Under the pieces are notes generated by a model. The model worked only from the letters and a program-made list of their open reading frames with translations. It searched no databases and was not told the origin of the DNA. A program made the position numbers and the translations under genes. Shown in pieces: positions 31,201 through 47,800 of a stretch of 51,017 nucleotides of DNA (its first letter is position 1; the number at the start of each line of letters is the position of its first letter). Source of the DNA: Chloromonas sp. AAM2 (lineage: Eukaryota; Chlorophyta; Chlorophyceae; Chlamydomonadales; Chlamydomonadaceae); the NCBI GenBank assembly GCA_004335635.1, contig QAXH01005457.1, positions 1 through 51,017 on the forward strand. Reading direction: 5' to 3'.

Positions 31201-33961
31201 GCATGTCAAAGCTGCCTGATATCATCACAGCACCTTGTGCACGCTCCTGTGCTCCCTTTACCAAAGGCACCACTGAACATTGTAAGTCTCCCGCCAGCTT
31301 CTGATTGGAGACGCGGTCACCTGCCTACCAGTCTTTGATAGGCAGACTGTCTCAAAGACGTCAGCTGTGCGGTGTGCACTGATGCCAGTGAGTGCAATCA
31401 TGCTGTGCTGTGCCCAACTAACTAACCACTCAGAGTCTCACTTCAATTACCGTTCACAACTTTGAGAAAGGGTGGTTCAGGCAACACTCCACCAAGCGGC
31501 TATCATAGCAACACTTGTTAAACCTGCACCAAACCCAAACGCCATGCATACACAGACAGCACGCCACTATCTAGAGCGCAAACTCCCACCAGTTGACACC
31601 CCACCTGCCACGGCCTCCGCTGCCCTCTTGAACGCTAGCATGGTTTCATCTGCCGGGGTGACCTCGCCCTGGGTCCCGCTGGCGGGGGCGGGCACCGAGG
31701 GACCCTGGGCAACCCTGAAGGCACACACGTGAATGGCGGGCAGCAGGCACGTTAGCTGTTGGCATGAAAACCACACCACACCACACCACACCACACCACA
31801 CCACACCACACCACACCACACACAGCAGAGCAGAGCACAATTCTCAACAAATGAGGGTCAATACCTTTGCCTAATTACAGCAAGCAAGCAGGCAACCAAA
31901 GAATAATCAATGATTGTTGTACTGTATACAATGGCTGCGTGACTTGGTGGTGTGTACACTCCTCCCCACTCACTTGCTCGCCGGCCCCGTGCCCTGCGCT
32001 CCGCCTGCCGGCCCCGCGCCCTCCACCCCGTCCTTCTTGCCCTGCGTCTCCGTCCCCGCCTGGCGCCCCCCGGCCCCGTCCTTGACCTTGCGCCCTTTCT
32101 CACGCTCCTGAGCAGCACAGTAGGGCAAGCGATGGAATCGTGACACCTGATCGCTGATGGCGTCATTTGGTTTGGATGGCTTTCAAACAGGCAATGGGGG
32201 GCAACTGAGCAAGGAGTGGCAACCAGCAAGTCCGAGGACATGGCATGGTCGTAGTGAACAATGAGTCCGAATAGCAGGTGCAGTCGTTCCAAGATCTGTG
32301 CAAATCCAACCTGCCTCAGACAGGCAAATCCTATCCCTTTCCAAACCGCTTACCAGTTTTTGTAGCTCGAGAAAGATGTTTTCCTGCTGGCCGCCTCTGT
32401 TTTCATCCTCCAGCGTCATCTCCTTCTCAGCCTTCAGTAACCGAACTAACCGATCATAGTCTTCCTGTGTGTGATAGGGTTCGGGTTAGAGGTAAGAAAC
32501 GTGCATTCATGCACGAAGGGCGAAAGCAACACAGGCACTGCACATGCATGTGTGGGGTGCTGGAGGCAGGTGGGTCTAGGCATGCGGTGTGGCAAGAGTC
32601 TGAACTAGGCTGAGATGGCCGCATTGCATCGAGTCATGCACCCTTGCCAATACAGTCGGTGTGCAGGGTAGGGCCAACACAACTCAGCCCAAACTGGCTG
32701 TGCAGGACAGCCTGAAACCAAGACTTCCTGCGCCGCCCCTCGTACAGACATCTGTCACCAGGGCCTGCCCAGTCCTATGCAAGCTATTGCTTATCAGTCA
32801 GCTTACATCCCTCCTATGCCTGATGTTCTCAATCCCAACCCGTCAGGCCGCACCTCTCCAAAGAGTGTTGCAGGCTGACTCAGCGCCCTCAGTCTGCGGA
32901 TGACCTCGTCCCGTGATAAGTTCGCGGGCACCTTCAGCTGTGGGATAGAAACGGCCAAGGAACCAGAGTCGATGAGGAGCGGATATTCTGGGCCAAACCA
33001 ACGATGTGGATACTCTGTGTAATGCATGATGAAGGACAATGATGTGTCGACTGTCAACGATGTGCTTGTGAGTGAGGAAGTGAGTGTCATGGTCGGAGAA
33101 GGACATGTCTAGATGGGCTTGGAGAACTGGCCGGGATCTGGCTGTCTGTACTAGGAATGGGTACAGATGCTGCGAGACCTCCATGCAGGTACTCATTGGT
33201 TGCTGCATGATGGGTACCACAGTGCATGCTACCTGACATCCAGCAGCATGAGTCATGCGAGGAGACACCAGATGCTCTTGTGGCTGCAAGCCAATACACA
33301 TGCTGCTTGGCAACCCCGTCCTGTGCATGGCTGGCTACCAGTCGAGCCTGATGGTGCCGACTGCTAGGCCAACTTGCATGGCTGCAGCCAATTGCTGTAC
33401 TTCCAGGCCGTGCGCGTCTAGCCCAGCTAAACCCACATGCTGTCACCTGCCAGACACCCGTGGTGGCTACTCAATCTCACACTGAGAACTGCTGTTCCGG
33501 TTATTTCTGCTATTGCTGATGTTCCTGCCGCTGTCCGTGCTGTGCATTTGTGCAATCCTGCATCCATGTGGGCTGAAAACAAGGCCCGACCTGTTCCTTA
33601 GCCTCTTCCTTGCGGGCTGCCTTGTTGATGACATCATCTGCCTCGCCTTCCTGCTTCTTGCGTTTCAAGTCCTGGGCACATGCAATCATTGTTCAGCGGA
33701 GCATTGCATACATGTTCTAAAGCAAGCATGGCCGACTGGCAAGCTACACAACAGGGGTGGAGAAGCAGGCATGTAGGATTGCATGCTGGCTAAGAGCCAC
33801 ACCTTGCGTTTTCGCTCCTCCTCCTCTTCCTGTCGCAGTTTTGTGAGCCGAGCCACCTCAAGTTCTCCCTTCTTAGTATTCTTCTTGTCAGCGCCTAACA
33901 ATTGCTCTCTCTCCTGCTTGAGCTTATCCTTCAAAGCTTTTAGATTCTTCAGAGCGTCCAT
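28208..33961 (-). CDS. PRP18: PRP18, pre-mRNA splicing factor (second step), 487 aa
   Basis: Eleven exons (minus): 33961-33803, 33671-33591, 32937-32854, 32464-32354, 32107-31974, 31714-31605, 31143-31053, 30365-30215, 29605-29411, 29058-28906, 28402-28208; all phases join. The start is ATG giving [13 protein letters not shown] (an upstream in-frame TTG is ignored). The N-terminal part is a charged coiled coil. Next comes the SFM/PRP4-like motif [20 protein letters not shown]. The Prp18 domain follows: [55 protein letters not shown], then [26 protein letters not shown] and [14 protein letters not shown]18 acts in the spliceosome at the second catalytic step with SLU7 and helps choose the 3' splice site. 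A plant-type C-terminal extension is present, with a low-complexity Ser/Pro end. Introns carry a (CCACA)10 array (intron 5) and a foldback (intron 10). Head to head with RPN11. Confidence 0.9.
28526..28594. ncRNA. MicroRNA-precursor-like foldback in PRP18 intron 10
   Basis: CGGTCCAATGTCATCATT (28526-28543) has its exact reverse complement at 28577-28594. The inner arms also pair imperfectly (CATAACAT with ATGTTGTG), leaving a loop of about 8 bases. The result is a hairpin of about 69 nt with a stem of some 30 positions. This is a good size and shape for a small-RNA precursor, but a tiny MITE-like inverted repeat would look the same. There is no evidence of expression. Confidence 0.45.
31771..31820 (+). 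repeat. (CCACA)10 microsatellite in PRP18 intron 5
   Basis: Ten exact copies of the pentamer CCACA. In the PRP18 transcript the repeat reads UGUGG, offering many cryptic GU dinucleotides between the exons ending at 31974 and starting at 31714. Confidence 0.97.
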
Positions 33962-34351
33962 GGTGGCGATTTCTTCACCGTGAAGCAACCTGTGCAGGCC
34001 GCATACTCAGCAGTGGCTCTGACTTGCGGCAACCGCAGTCGAGCAGGGTTTAGGCGGTTTTGCAACGGCTGGCATTACCTGAAGTCCATTGTGCGCACAA
34101 GAACGCGACCGTAGCTGCAGCTTGGTTTGGCAAAAGTTTGAGTGTAGGCACACATAACGACAATAATTGAACGAAGCAACACAAGTGTGCCAGCTCGTTG
34201 CTCTGGCCTGAGCGCACATCTCGCTGCCCCATTGTTGTAGATAACCAGCACGTCTGAGCACAATTGCCCAGTCCTGTGGGCGTCTGGTCATTGGCTGAAC
34301 TACAAATAACTGCCAAGCCCCATAACACGATCCAGGTGTTGATCAGACAAC
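33962..34351. promoter_or_regulatory. Putative bidirectional promoter, PRP18 / RPN11
   Basis: 390 bases separate the divergent start codons of two housekeeping genes, so the region must hold both 5' UTRs and promoters. No TATA box or other clear motif is visible. Confidence 0.55.
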
Positions 34352-38001
<3,650 letters not shown>

Positions 38002-39110
38002 GAACGTGACGCAGCTCATGTCGCTGTGGGGACTGTGCTGGGCAGGCATGGTGTTTTTCAACGCCAGCGCGTCCTGGGAGACTCACCCGAGTCGCTTCTT
38101 TTCATGTATGCGCATGCCCCGTGTGCATGTGACGTCCTTCATTTGCCTAGTTTTCGGTTGGAACACATTTAGTGTAAGAAACTGTCGAAGCTGAACTGCT
38201 TGCATGGATTTGATCGGACAACAATCAAGCCTTACAAGACAGCAAGAAACACGCAAAATTCACCAACATCATCATGTGTGCGCCTCATGTTACTGGCATT
38301 CTGAGAGGTGAACGCTGAATTGCTGTGTGATTGATGTCGCTGCGGTTCACCTATGTCAGGTTTGTCGATGGATGTACATGCGCCACATGCACATGATGTG
38401 CTGCAGTGTCTGGAAGGTTTTTAATGTAGGGATGAAGTACTGCAAACGATACGCCAGCCTGGCATCCCAAAGCAAGCCACACAGAGGCTTGGAAGGACAG
38501 CAGGGAACTTGTGGCACTGGAAGAAATACCGCCATATCATCATGAGCAGTGCATCACAAAAGCATGGACGATCTGGACTGAATGCGGTAATGGACATGGG
38601 CTTGCATAGGATTGGGCAGGATACGTCAGACTGGCAAGCTCAGAACAACGCCAAGAAGACAGCCACTGAGCATGAGCATGAACCAGGTGCAGAAATCCGT
38701 GTGCCTTCAAAAGCCCATGCACGCCATATGCCATGCACACATTAGATGTGCGCCAAGTCGCTGTGTTTGGCCAAGCCGCCTCCCATGCTGCCTGCCTGAC
38801 TGAAGGCCTGATGGGCTTGTAAAGCAAGTGCAGGTCTGCTAAGCTGCAAAAACCTGGGCTGTTGAGCTGTTTTGACGAGGCCACAGTGCAATGATTGTGA
38901 TATCAGGCTCGTGTTTCCCCGGCCGTTTCGGTATACGGCTTGATGTTACCAGCCTGTCGGGTCATTGAGGCTGTCTGCGACCTCAGAATTGAAGGACAAG
39001 CTGTTCATCGTGTAATTACGGTTCTGTATCGCACCTAAGGCGCTTGTGTATCGGGTCTTGCCCCTGGCCAGACAATCGCTGCATGCAGACACTGTGGCAA
39101 CGACGCCCAG
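38002..39110. other. Intergenic region between RPN11 and the GT49 gene
   Basis: Tail-to-head spacer of 1.1 kb. It should hold the RPN11 3' UTR and, at its right end, the promoter and 5' UTR of the GT49 gene. I see no other coding signal. Confidence 0.5.
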
Positions 39111-42100
39111 ATGCAAGAGAATTGCTCTCCAATCGTGCTATGGCCACAAGAGAGCATGGAGGCAGCGGAGTTGAGCCCATCCAAGGGGCTGGCGGTTTGT
39201 GAAGGGAGGGAGGACACCGCACAAGTCAATCAAGCACCTTGTGCACACACGGGTAGATTCGAGACGGACTACTCTGCACAGCGCAGCCGCAAGCACCGTG
39301 GCTCGGCAGCTTGGCGTTGGTGGGCGATTACGCTTGCAGCGTGGACTGTCCTGCCCTTCGTCTCGGGAAGGACGGCTGAGCACGCAGAGCAGTTGAGAGC
39401 CTGCCTTGCGGAAGGCCAGACGTTCCAGACTACCAGCTGGAATGCATCGGTCCTAGACGATGCCCTGCCAAAGTGAGCATCATCGCCCTGCACAGTCATG
39501 GGAGCCTGTGTGCATGCTTTCAATTGCAGTCTCAACCGATGGGCAGGCTAGTTTGATGATCGACTCACTTGCATTTGTCCACCTGCATGCCAGCTGTCGG
39601 GGGGGTGGGGGGCATCATGCACGGTCAAGGCAGGGACCTTGGAATCCTTGGCCCTCAACTGTCACGCTCCTCAGCCTGATGCATGCATGCAGGCGCATCT
39701 TACATGTGCCAATACAGTTGCAAACATGAGCACACAACACACTTCACGCCCTCACACACAAACACGCACAAGCACATGTTCCTATCCCTTTCTGATTCAG
39801 CCTGGTACTCCATAAGCTCTGGTGGTCCTCCCACCCTCCGCGATTCAACCTCTCCATCATCACACAGCTGTCCGTGGACAGGGCTCCTGCGCTCTTCAAC
39901 CAATGCACGTGAGTGTGCGAGGCAGGCACCCGCAGCATGTGCCATGGTTGTATGCCACATGAGGTGTGCCACGTGTCATGGAAGACATCGGCACATCAAT
40001 GCACATGAGCGCTCACATGCAATATCACATTGCCACACGCGTTGCAAACAGCAACCAATCCTTGCTACGAATACCTTTGAATGAACGTGCACTGTCAATG
40101 CTGCTGTGTCTCCTTTCGTTTGATCTCACTGCTGAGGCACCATTACCCATGGCTTGTCAACCACATCCTAGTCTCATCATTGTCACACATTCTCTGCAGC
40201 ACGTACCTGGGTCCCATCTCCGCTGCCGTGTACCTCCCCCTGGTTCAGCGGCCGCAGCAGGGGATTAAGGGGGCGCAGCTGAGCACGGCCAACAGGCTCA
40301 GGCTGCAGCAGGAGGAGGAGAACTTGAAACAAGTGCATGGAAGGTGGGGACGGGCCGGTGTGTGGGGCCGAGTGGGGCGAAATGCAGGGCTGATGCGTCG
40401 GCGGGCCGGGCTGGGTGGGGCCGGGCTGAGTGGGCCGGGCTGGGTGGGGATGGGCTGAGTAGGGCCGGGCTGGGTGGGCAAGGGCTGGCAGCTATCTGTG
40501 TTACGACAGGACCAGCACCTGCTCAAAGCTGGCTTGTGTGCATCAAGCGACCCGGCAAGGGGGGTTTGTACCGCAACCAGGGTAGCCCGAGAGCGGGAGC
40601 AGGGCAGAAGCGTTGAGAGCAGGACTGGCAGGCACGGACATAGAGCAGGCAGACGAGGGTGGCACTGGGGCTAGGAGTGGAGTGGAGGCAGGAGAGCGCA
40701 GGCAAGACTGGGAAGGCAAGACGCAGATGGTTGTCCCTAAGCAGCCCAGTGGTTCCTTGGTTGCTCTCAGGGCGGAGGCTGCATCTGGTTGTCAGCTGGA
40801 TCTCATGTTGTTCTACGAGGTGTTTGACGACCCCCTGGCAGCCCTGCTCTACCCAGTCAACGCGCTCAGGAACTTCGCACGCATGCAGGTGTGGGCCCCA
40901 TGATCGGGCGGTTAGGCATATACCCACCCAAGATCGCAGAAAGCTGCAGGCTGCGGGCAAGCCTTGGATATCAACACCAGGCTAGGTTCCAATCCTGTGT
41001 GCCTCTTGGTTTCACCAAAACATGATCCAGATAGCTGCAAACTTTGGGGTCAGAACATTGAGCTATTTACCATAGGTAACAGCAGGGGATGGAAAGTAAG
41101 GATGACCGCTAGGCCTTGCAAAACTAGAGCGGGATCAAACGGGATCAAACTGGGATGAAACTTAGCTCTGGTGCACAGGGCTCAAAACCGGAGGAGAGTT
41201 GCATCACCAGAGAGCAGCAGGCAATCCTCGAGAGCACCAAAACGAAGCAGACTTGCAAGCTTGCAAGAGGGGAATGTTCACCAAGGTAGAGACGTGATTA
41301 GCTTGCAACTCCCCGCCTTACCGTTATCCCCACTGTGATTGTCCCGCCGCAGGTGCGCACCCCGTTGCTCTCCGCCATAGACGTAGACATGATGATCAGC
41401 ACTACCCTCTCCGCCCTCCTGTCCGCACCGGGGGCCTTGGGGGCCATGGAGGTCTCAGCGCTCAACAAGGTGGCCACTGTGCTGCCGGCCATGGAGCCCA
41501 GCAGGACAGGGGTGCATGGCAAGGCCATCGCGGAACAGGCTGTGTTGAGTGAGTAAACCAGTAGTGACTGGTATGTTATGATTGACTGCCAGCAATGACC
41601 ATTCCCATCGGCTGCATCATAATCACAACAAGTGAGTCTGGAATTTGCAAACAGCCATGATACCCTTGCGATGACTGTTATGTTAAACCCAGCTCAACTA
41701 TCAGGCTTCTCTCACTTAACGTCGGCTGCAAAAACATGATCAGCTTATATCATTTTGCTGGATTGAGGGTTTCCTGATTGCTCTTTCCATGCGAGATTAG
41801 CCCTGGCCTACCCTGGCGAACCTTAGCCTAGGCACCTCGGCTTGCTACACATTGTGATGCAGGCAGCAAGGAAGGCTTGGCGAGACTGTGGCAGCGCAAA
41901 CTCGTCCAGCAGTTTAAACTGAAGGTTTTCCCGCGAGGCCACACCCCAACTGACTACCCCCGCTGGCTGGCTGCTGACCAGCCCTACCCAGTCCAGTACC
42001 AGCGCATGTTCGAGCCCTGGTTCATAACGCATTGGGACGTCATGCCCTGGTTTGACGTCAACTTCAAGTGAGTTAGGCAGCCGTTCTCGACGGTTGGTCC

Positions 42101-43160
42101 ATATCAGTTGGTAGTAGAGGTTACAGTCTTGCCATTCTTGAGGTGTGTCTGCTGGTTGTTTGGTGATGGATTGGTACCTTGGTGATGGCTTGATAAGTCT
42201 GTTGCCGAAGGTTGATAGTATTTTGATGTTAGTAGTGGGCCATCCTTGAAGTCATTTCTGCTGCCAAATCTGTCGCACTGCAGGGGCTATGGATTGAATA
42301 AGATCGTGCATGTGGCTAGCCTCAACTACTACAACTTCACCTTCCAGGTTCGTGTTCCTACTTTCCTGCATACTCATGCGCACACCCCACTTCACCCTGC
42401 CCGGGCCCCAGAAGGCACTTCACATGCCCTTTTCTTCCTCAGTCCAGTGCACGGGATTGAGTGTATCTTTAGTGTATGTTGTAGCCTGATGGCAGTCGCA
42501 CATTGATTTCCAAGGTTCCTATTGCACCCATTGTCGCCAACCAACCTTACCCATCCCTCTCAAGACTCTTTGTGCACCAGACCACCCAACCCGGCGCCGG
42601 CCCATGCGAACCTAGCCTGAGCCTGTCTCTCTCGCCCACTCGCCCGCAGGTGCACCCCTCTGCTTGGCTGGTGCACCGGCCGCACGGCGACACGGCCGTG
42701 CGGAAGGTGGTAGCGCGCGAGGCAAGCGATGTCAACAAGCTGGGAGTGGAGCTGCCCAAACATGCGCTGTACAACAAGGTATGATGTACAGCCTGTGCCC
42801 TGAGCATATGTATGTAAGCAGGGTCGATGCAGGCTTACTAGTCAACAAAGGCTTGCTGCAACCAGACAGGTATGCTTGCAATCCTGATGCATGGTGCGGT
42901 GCAACACGCACTGCTGGCCTGCTGTGACCAAGTCTGAGGGTTAGTTTGCCCACACACAGGATTTTCATGTGCGATGCATACGCACATGTAATTCTGCGCA
43001 GGTGACTCTGATGTTTGGCATGGCCAAGCGCGCCATGATACTAGGCGAGTACCGGCCCCAGCTCGACCCGCGCATGGTCACATGCATGCAGCGCCTGACA
43101 TGGCTCCAGCCCATGCGGGACCTCAAGACAACGCCGGTCAACCCCGTGCTGTTCTCGTGA
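39111..43160 (+). CDS. LARGE-type GT49 glycosyltransferase, 494 aa
   Basis: Nine exons: 39111-39472, 39801-39908, 40200-40343, 40771-40888, 41353-41548, 41863-42067, 42284-42347, 42650-42778, 43002-43160; all phases join. A basic stretch and a transmembrane anchor (about 68-86, RWWAITLAAWTVLPFVSG) make it a type II Golgi protein. The catalytic domain matches the GT49 family: FNLSIITQLSVDR, YLGPISAAVYLPL, YPVNALRNFARMQVRTPLL with a DxD motif in AIDVDMM (D254, D256), then WDVMPWFDVNFKGYGLNKIV and VHPSAWLVHRPH. Animal members (LARGE, B4GAT1) add glucuronic acid or xylose to dystroglycan glycans; algal substrates are unknown. The start was taken as the first ATG of the exon; a later in-frame ATG (39156) would also keep the anchor. 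A possible cytoplasmic tail of about 65 residues is long for this class. Confidence 0.85.
40402..40484 (+). repeat. G-rich minisatellite in GT49 intron 3
   Basis: About five imperfect copies of a 14-17 bp unit of the form GGGCCGGGCTGGGTG. The many runs of three or four G on the sense strand could form G-quadruplexes in the DNA or transcript. Confidence 0.85.
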
Positions 43161-43296
43161 TCACCTACTACAGCAGTTTCTACAGCTGGATTGACTGAAA
43201 TAAACGTGATCAGGGTTGCTGGCTATGTGACTTTGGCTGCCGGGTAGACATGCAGAGAGATAGTCATCAGCACATGAGACATGGTCAGTATCTAGG

Positions 43297-43325
43297 TACA
43301 GTGACATGCCCTATTTCCGATCGGT
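43297..43325 (-). repeat. Dispersed repeat, partial copy 3
   Basis: ACAGTGACATGCCCTATTTC and the next few bases resemble the end of the repeat at 44031-44131 (CAGTGACGTGCCCTGTTTC). Only about 30 bases match, so this is a small fragment. Confidence 0.5.
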
Positions 43326-44030
43326 TAGAAACTTACTTGTGATCGATCTTGCAGTGCACATGGCGCTCGCCACCAGCACATAGATGGATAGAGTGTAGGC
43401 AGATAGTACACAGGGTGCCTGTGTTCGTTTCTTTCATTCTGTTGTTTTGTTGAGTTTGACAGCTGAAGGCACGCTGCCATGACCAGCCATTTTGCCAACC
43501 TGTGTCTCAAACAGAAGACCAGGACTGCTCGTAGGGCGGTTTGTGACAAGATAACTTTGCAGTGCGATGTATGTGGCCTCAGATGGCTGTTGTGTACTAA
43601 TACGAGCCAGCTCCCTTGTATCCATTACAACCATGCTTCCCTTGTCCCTGACACAATCCAGTCTCATTTACTTTATCAGGTACAGCAAATCCTTGCGTAA
43701 CATAGGAAAGCCAGGATTACTGCAGCAGAGCATAAACGATAGCTGATCAAGTGGGCAGAACTCCAACGGTTTGTTCAAGAGTCCTGCTGCCCAGGGGAAG
43801 AGTAAACGAAAGAGGGTTAGCCATGCCCTGCTGAGGGTACGGGAATACTCGGGGAAGACCTTTTGAGATTGATTACATGTCGGTTACAGAAACTTGCCCA
43901 GGCAGCTGGCATCACGAAGCAAAGCAGCAGAACTGACATGATACATGCAATCCCTTGAACTGAGCCACAGTGGCAGTCACATGTCCTGCACTGTGTGACC
44001 TCACAATGCCTTGAACAGTGCATGAATACA

Positions 44031-44131
44031 GTGACGTGCCCTGTTTCTGACCGTCTCAGTATCCGATCATCCTGTAGGGTTTGACTGCAAGGGGAATGGC
44101 ACCCCATGGTGGGTCTGTTAACCACCAATAT
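44031..44131 (-). repeat. Dispersed repeat, copy 2 (inverted)
   Basis: Reverse-complement match to 2074-2176, about 42 kb away. On the minus strand it reads NRPTMGC then ETGHVT in an open frame, as copy 1 does on the plus strand. See copy 1. Confidence 0.8.
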
Positions 44132-44895
44132 TGTGTCCATAGCAATCATGTCCAAGTCATTGCCCAACTCAAAGTCGAGTCTACAAGCAGTGAACACTTG
44201 GCATACATAATGTATACAACAATGTAGCACTTGCTTGAGAGTCATTTTGCAATGCCAAAAGGTATTAGTTTCTGCTCACAGTTTTGATAGTATAATCACA
44301 AGAACACAAATCCTCTCTATGTCCACCCTCATTCTTTTCCTGTCACTTTTTGCATCAATCCATATGCATCCATGCATACCTATGCCACATTTCATCCATG
44401 CCAAGAAAGCCAACTCAGTGTGTAAAGGCCTATTCAGTGGCTGTCGCACAGACCGTATGAAAGGCAGGCAATGCTTCACACGATTCTGTGGTTACCCGCA
44501 CAGACATAATGATTTGGACTGGCTGGTGAGGTGCTCTATTGCCCGTCTGCTGTGCGCTGCACACCGGTCAGCTGCTGAATGGAACAGCATCCGTCAATAG
44601 ATTCGCCCAGTGGCTAAACTAACATTCCGATTCAGGGTCCTGTTTCGGTGTCCTTCCAATGCTTGGTGGCCTTTCCAGCCTGGCACTCAGCAAATGAAGC
44701 AGTAATAACGCATCGTAAGCAGCATCAAGTCACTTATAGGGCTTATAGGACTTGAGAATAACAGATTTTGATGAACAAGTAAACTAACTGTGGTTGCATG
44801 TTACAACAAATCCCTGCTATGGTGAACTCAATCTTGCATGCCCAGAAGTGCTGCAGCGGGCTTAGTCGATTGTGCATGCAGCTCAGGTATTCACC

Positions 44896-47800
44896 TCAGT
44901 CTTGCACACTGTGCGAGGTGGACCACTGCCTGCCCTGAGCCGCTGGCCGCTGCTTGAAAGGCACAGGGCTGCTTGCATGCATGGGCGGGACTGGCGGCTT
45001 GCTACCCTTCAGTTTCCTGCCGGCAAACCCGGCTCTTGCCCCGTCGCTTGCGGGCCCCACCCCTTCGATTACAAGTCCAGCTACCGATGATGATGACGGA
45101 ATCAGGGGCCCCGACTTTGCAGCCGGTGGTTGCGAGATAGTTTGAAACCCACTAGCCAGAGGTGTGCTGTTCGCTGGGAGGTGGTTTACACAGTACGAGC
45201 GGCGAGAGGCAAGCCGCTGCGGCACGGCATCGGTGCTGCCTTCCATGCTCCCACTGTCGTACAGTGGCAGCGAGGGTGGGTCGAGATTGCTGTTCGCACC
45301 GGTGCTGTCGTAGCGTGGTAGTGATGGCGGCTGGGGCAACAACATGTGCTCTTCGCCACACCAACCCTGTCCTCGGAGGGACCCATCGCCACCTTGGACG
45401 CACCCATCGTTTGCCAGGGACCAGCCATCAGTCTGCAGGGGCCAAAGGAACGGCGCAGTCGCGCCGCCGATCCCAATGCCATCGGGTGCATGTAGGTTCC
45501 ACACGGCCTCCAACTCGAGAGCTTGGGCCAGGATGGCGTTGGGTCCCGCCCGCGGGCGCACGCGCGTGAGCGACACGGCGCGCGAGACGGCCGAGGACCG
45601 ATGGCGCGGGCTGCTGGTGTGGGCGAAGCCAACTTGGCCAGGCGAACTGACCGCGCTCGGGCTGTCAGCGGCATGCAAAGCGGGGTCACCAGCCTACAAG
45701 GCAATTGAAGACACGTGGTTTGATCCCAGTGCCGCCGTCTCGGTCGGTGAGCGAGCGCGATCAGCAGCACATGATCAACACAACAAACAACAGCAAAGTA
45801 CTGCCCACCCAGACTCATAAGCCTACTTGGTATTGTAGGGGCTGCCCTGGTCACCCGACCATGTGCCGCTCACCTGGGCCATGGGCAGCAGGCCGGATGA
45901 GCTTGTGCTATGGCCAAGTGATGGTAAGAGCAGCTGGGAATCTCCGAGCCCACTGCTCCTCGACATCAGTGACAGCATCTGATGAACAGCACGGGGTGTG
46001 TCGGTTTCTTCCCTGTCCTCACATGTGCTGCTTGTCACGGCAGCTGTTGTTGACGAGTGCAGCGGGGGCAGCCCGGGATTGGGTGCGTGTGTGATCATCT
46101 CAGTGGCTGAGCCGCTGCAGTGGGTGGCAAGGGTGGGCGTGGCTAAGGGGTACAGCTTGGCTTTAATAATAGGCGTGGAATTGAGGGTGCGGGAAGGCGG
46201 GCAGGGCGAAGCCGCGGCCGAGTGAGCCTCATGCATGGGCGGCTGCGGACTGCTGGTCCCACTGTTGGCTCGCTCAGGCACCGGTGCAGCAGCAAAGGAG
46301 CTTGCGTTTGAGAACGAATGCCGCTGCGGCAATGGGAGATTGCGTGTGGGTGCCAGGCTGCTGGATGAAACAGCTTTGCGTGCGGCCGTGGGCATGCAAG
46401 CCGGTGACCGGGCAGGCATGGGGGCCATGGGGGACGCATGCAGGGGGTATGGCTCCGGGGAGCAAGGTAGGTTGTCTGTGGTGATCAGAGTGGCGTGGGC
46501 GGGGTAGAGTTGCTGCCTGGCTGTGGGTCGAGGGGGTAGCTGTCTGTTGTTGGAAGGGGGTGCGGGTGCGGTGGTGACGCTATTCGAACCCCGCACCGCC
46601 ACCGCTTCCTGAATGCTTACCACACCCAGCTTTTGCCTTGCGCCCTTTGCCACGCCTGTCCCGAGCTTAGCACCGCCTGCCCCCGGGCTCTTAGACGGCC
46701 CCTGGCCCGCACCTGCCGCCTGCACGCAAGCTGCCTGGAATGCTGATTGCATCTGCGGTGGTGGTAGGGATGGTGTCGGGCGGCCGATAAACTGAACTCC
46801 CGCCTGCTTGATGCCCTGGTGCTGGCTTTGCGCCCCAGGGTTGACCGACGGAGCCGTTGCGGGGATGGAAAGCGGGCTGCAGGGTAGGTGTGGAGCTAGC
46901 TTGCGGGTGATGCTGGGTGCAGGCGGGGCGGCTGGTTGCCAAGGTGGCCGTGATGATCTTAATGAGGAGAGAAGCGGACCCTGCTGTGGGCAAGGAAGGG
47001 AGCGCTGGGGTGCTACAGCTGCTGCAAACACCGTTGCTGAGCCAGAGGTGTCGAGCAAGGGAATGCCTGCCTCTGAGCTGGGTGGGTCAGCATCCCTGCT
47101 GCCTATGACATGTCCCTGCAATCCCACCCTTCTGGTATGCGTCTGTTGCTGCCAGCCGGATCCTTGGGTTGGCTGCCCCACGTGCTGCTGCTGCTGTTGC
47201 TGCCAGTCCTTGTCCTGCATGCCTTGCTCTTCCACTGGCCACTCCTGACTTCCTCCCTGTGTGATCATCAAACCATCGTCTCCATCATAGGCTGAGACCA
47301 GGCCATAGGTCAGGTCACACGCTGCCAGATTAGGATCGCTGTCAGCCCGATGGAAAGCGCTGCATATTGGCGAGAGCTGTGGCAGCGTTGTTGATTTGGA
47401 CTTTTTACGTGGGCTACCAGAGCCGGCCAGGGCAGCTAGAGGGCGGGGTGTGAACACGCTATGGGTCAGTGGGGCTGCATGTGCGTCCTGGCCCGCATGG
47501 TCGGCTGGAAAATGGGGCATGATCAAGTGAGCTTCTTGTAATTGAAGCTCATGGAAGCCGCCGCGCGGGGTGATAGTGGGGGTGGTATGGGATGGGCTGG
47601 GCGCCTTGAGGGGGCGTTTGTCAGTTGCAAGCGGTTGGAGGTAGTTGAAGGCGGTTGGAAAGGTGGGTGCAGGCGTGAGAGGAGGCAGGCCCATGGCGTC
47701 TGGGTCAGGAGTGACGCGTGTCCCGCATGTGATAGTAGGTAAGGGGGAGCTGAGTGCATGGGCTGTGGCAAAACTGCCAACTGGCAAAGAGCGCGCAATG

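Larger units (their letters stand above)
43161..44895. other. Convergent intergenic region with dispersed repeats
   Basis: Lies between the 3' ends of the GT49 gene and the unknown minus-strand gene. It holds the inverted copy of the dispersed repeat (44031-44131), a partial copy (43297-43325), and no recognisable gene. An AATAAA-like polyadenylation signal occurs near 43199. Confidence 0.5.
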
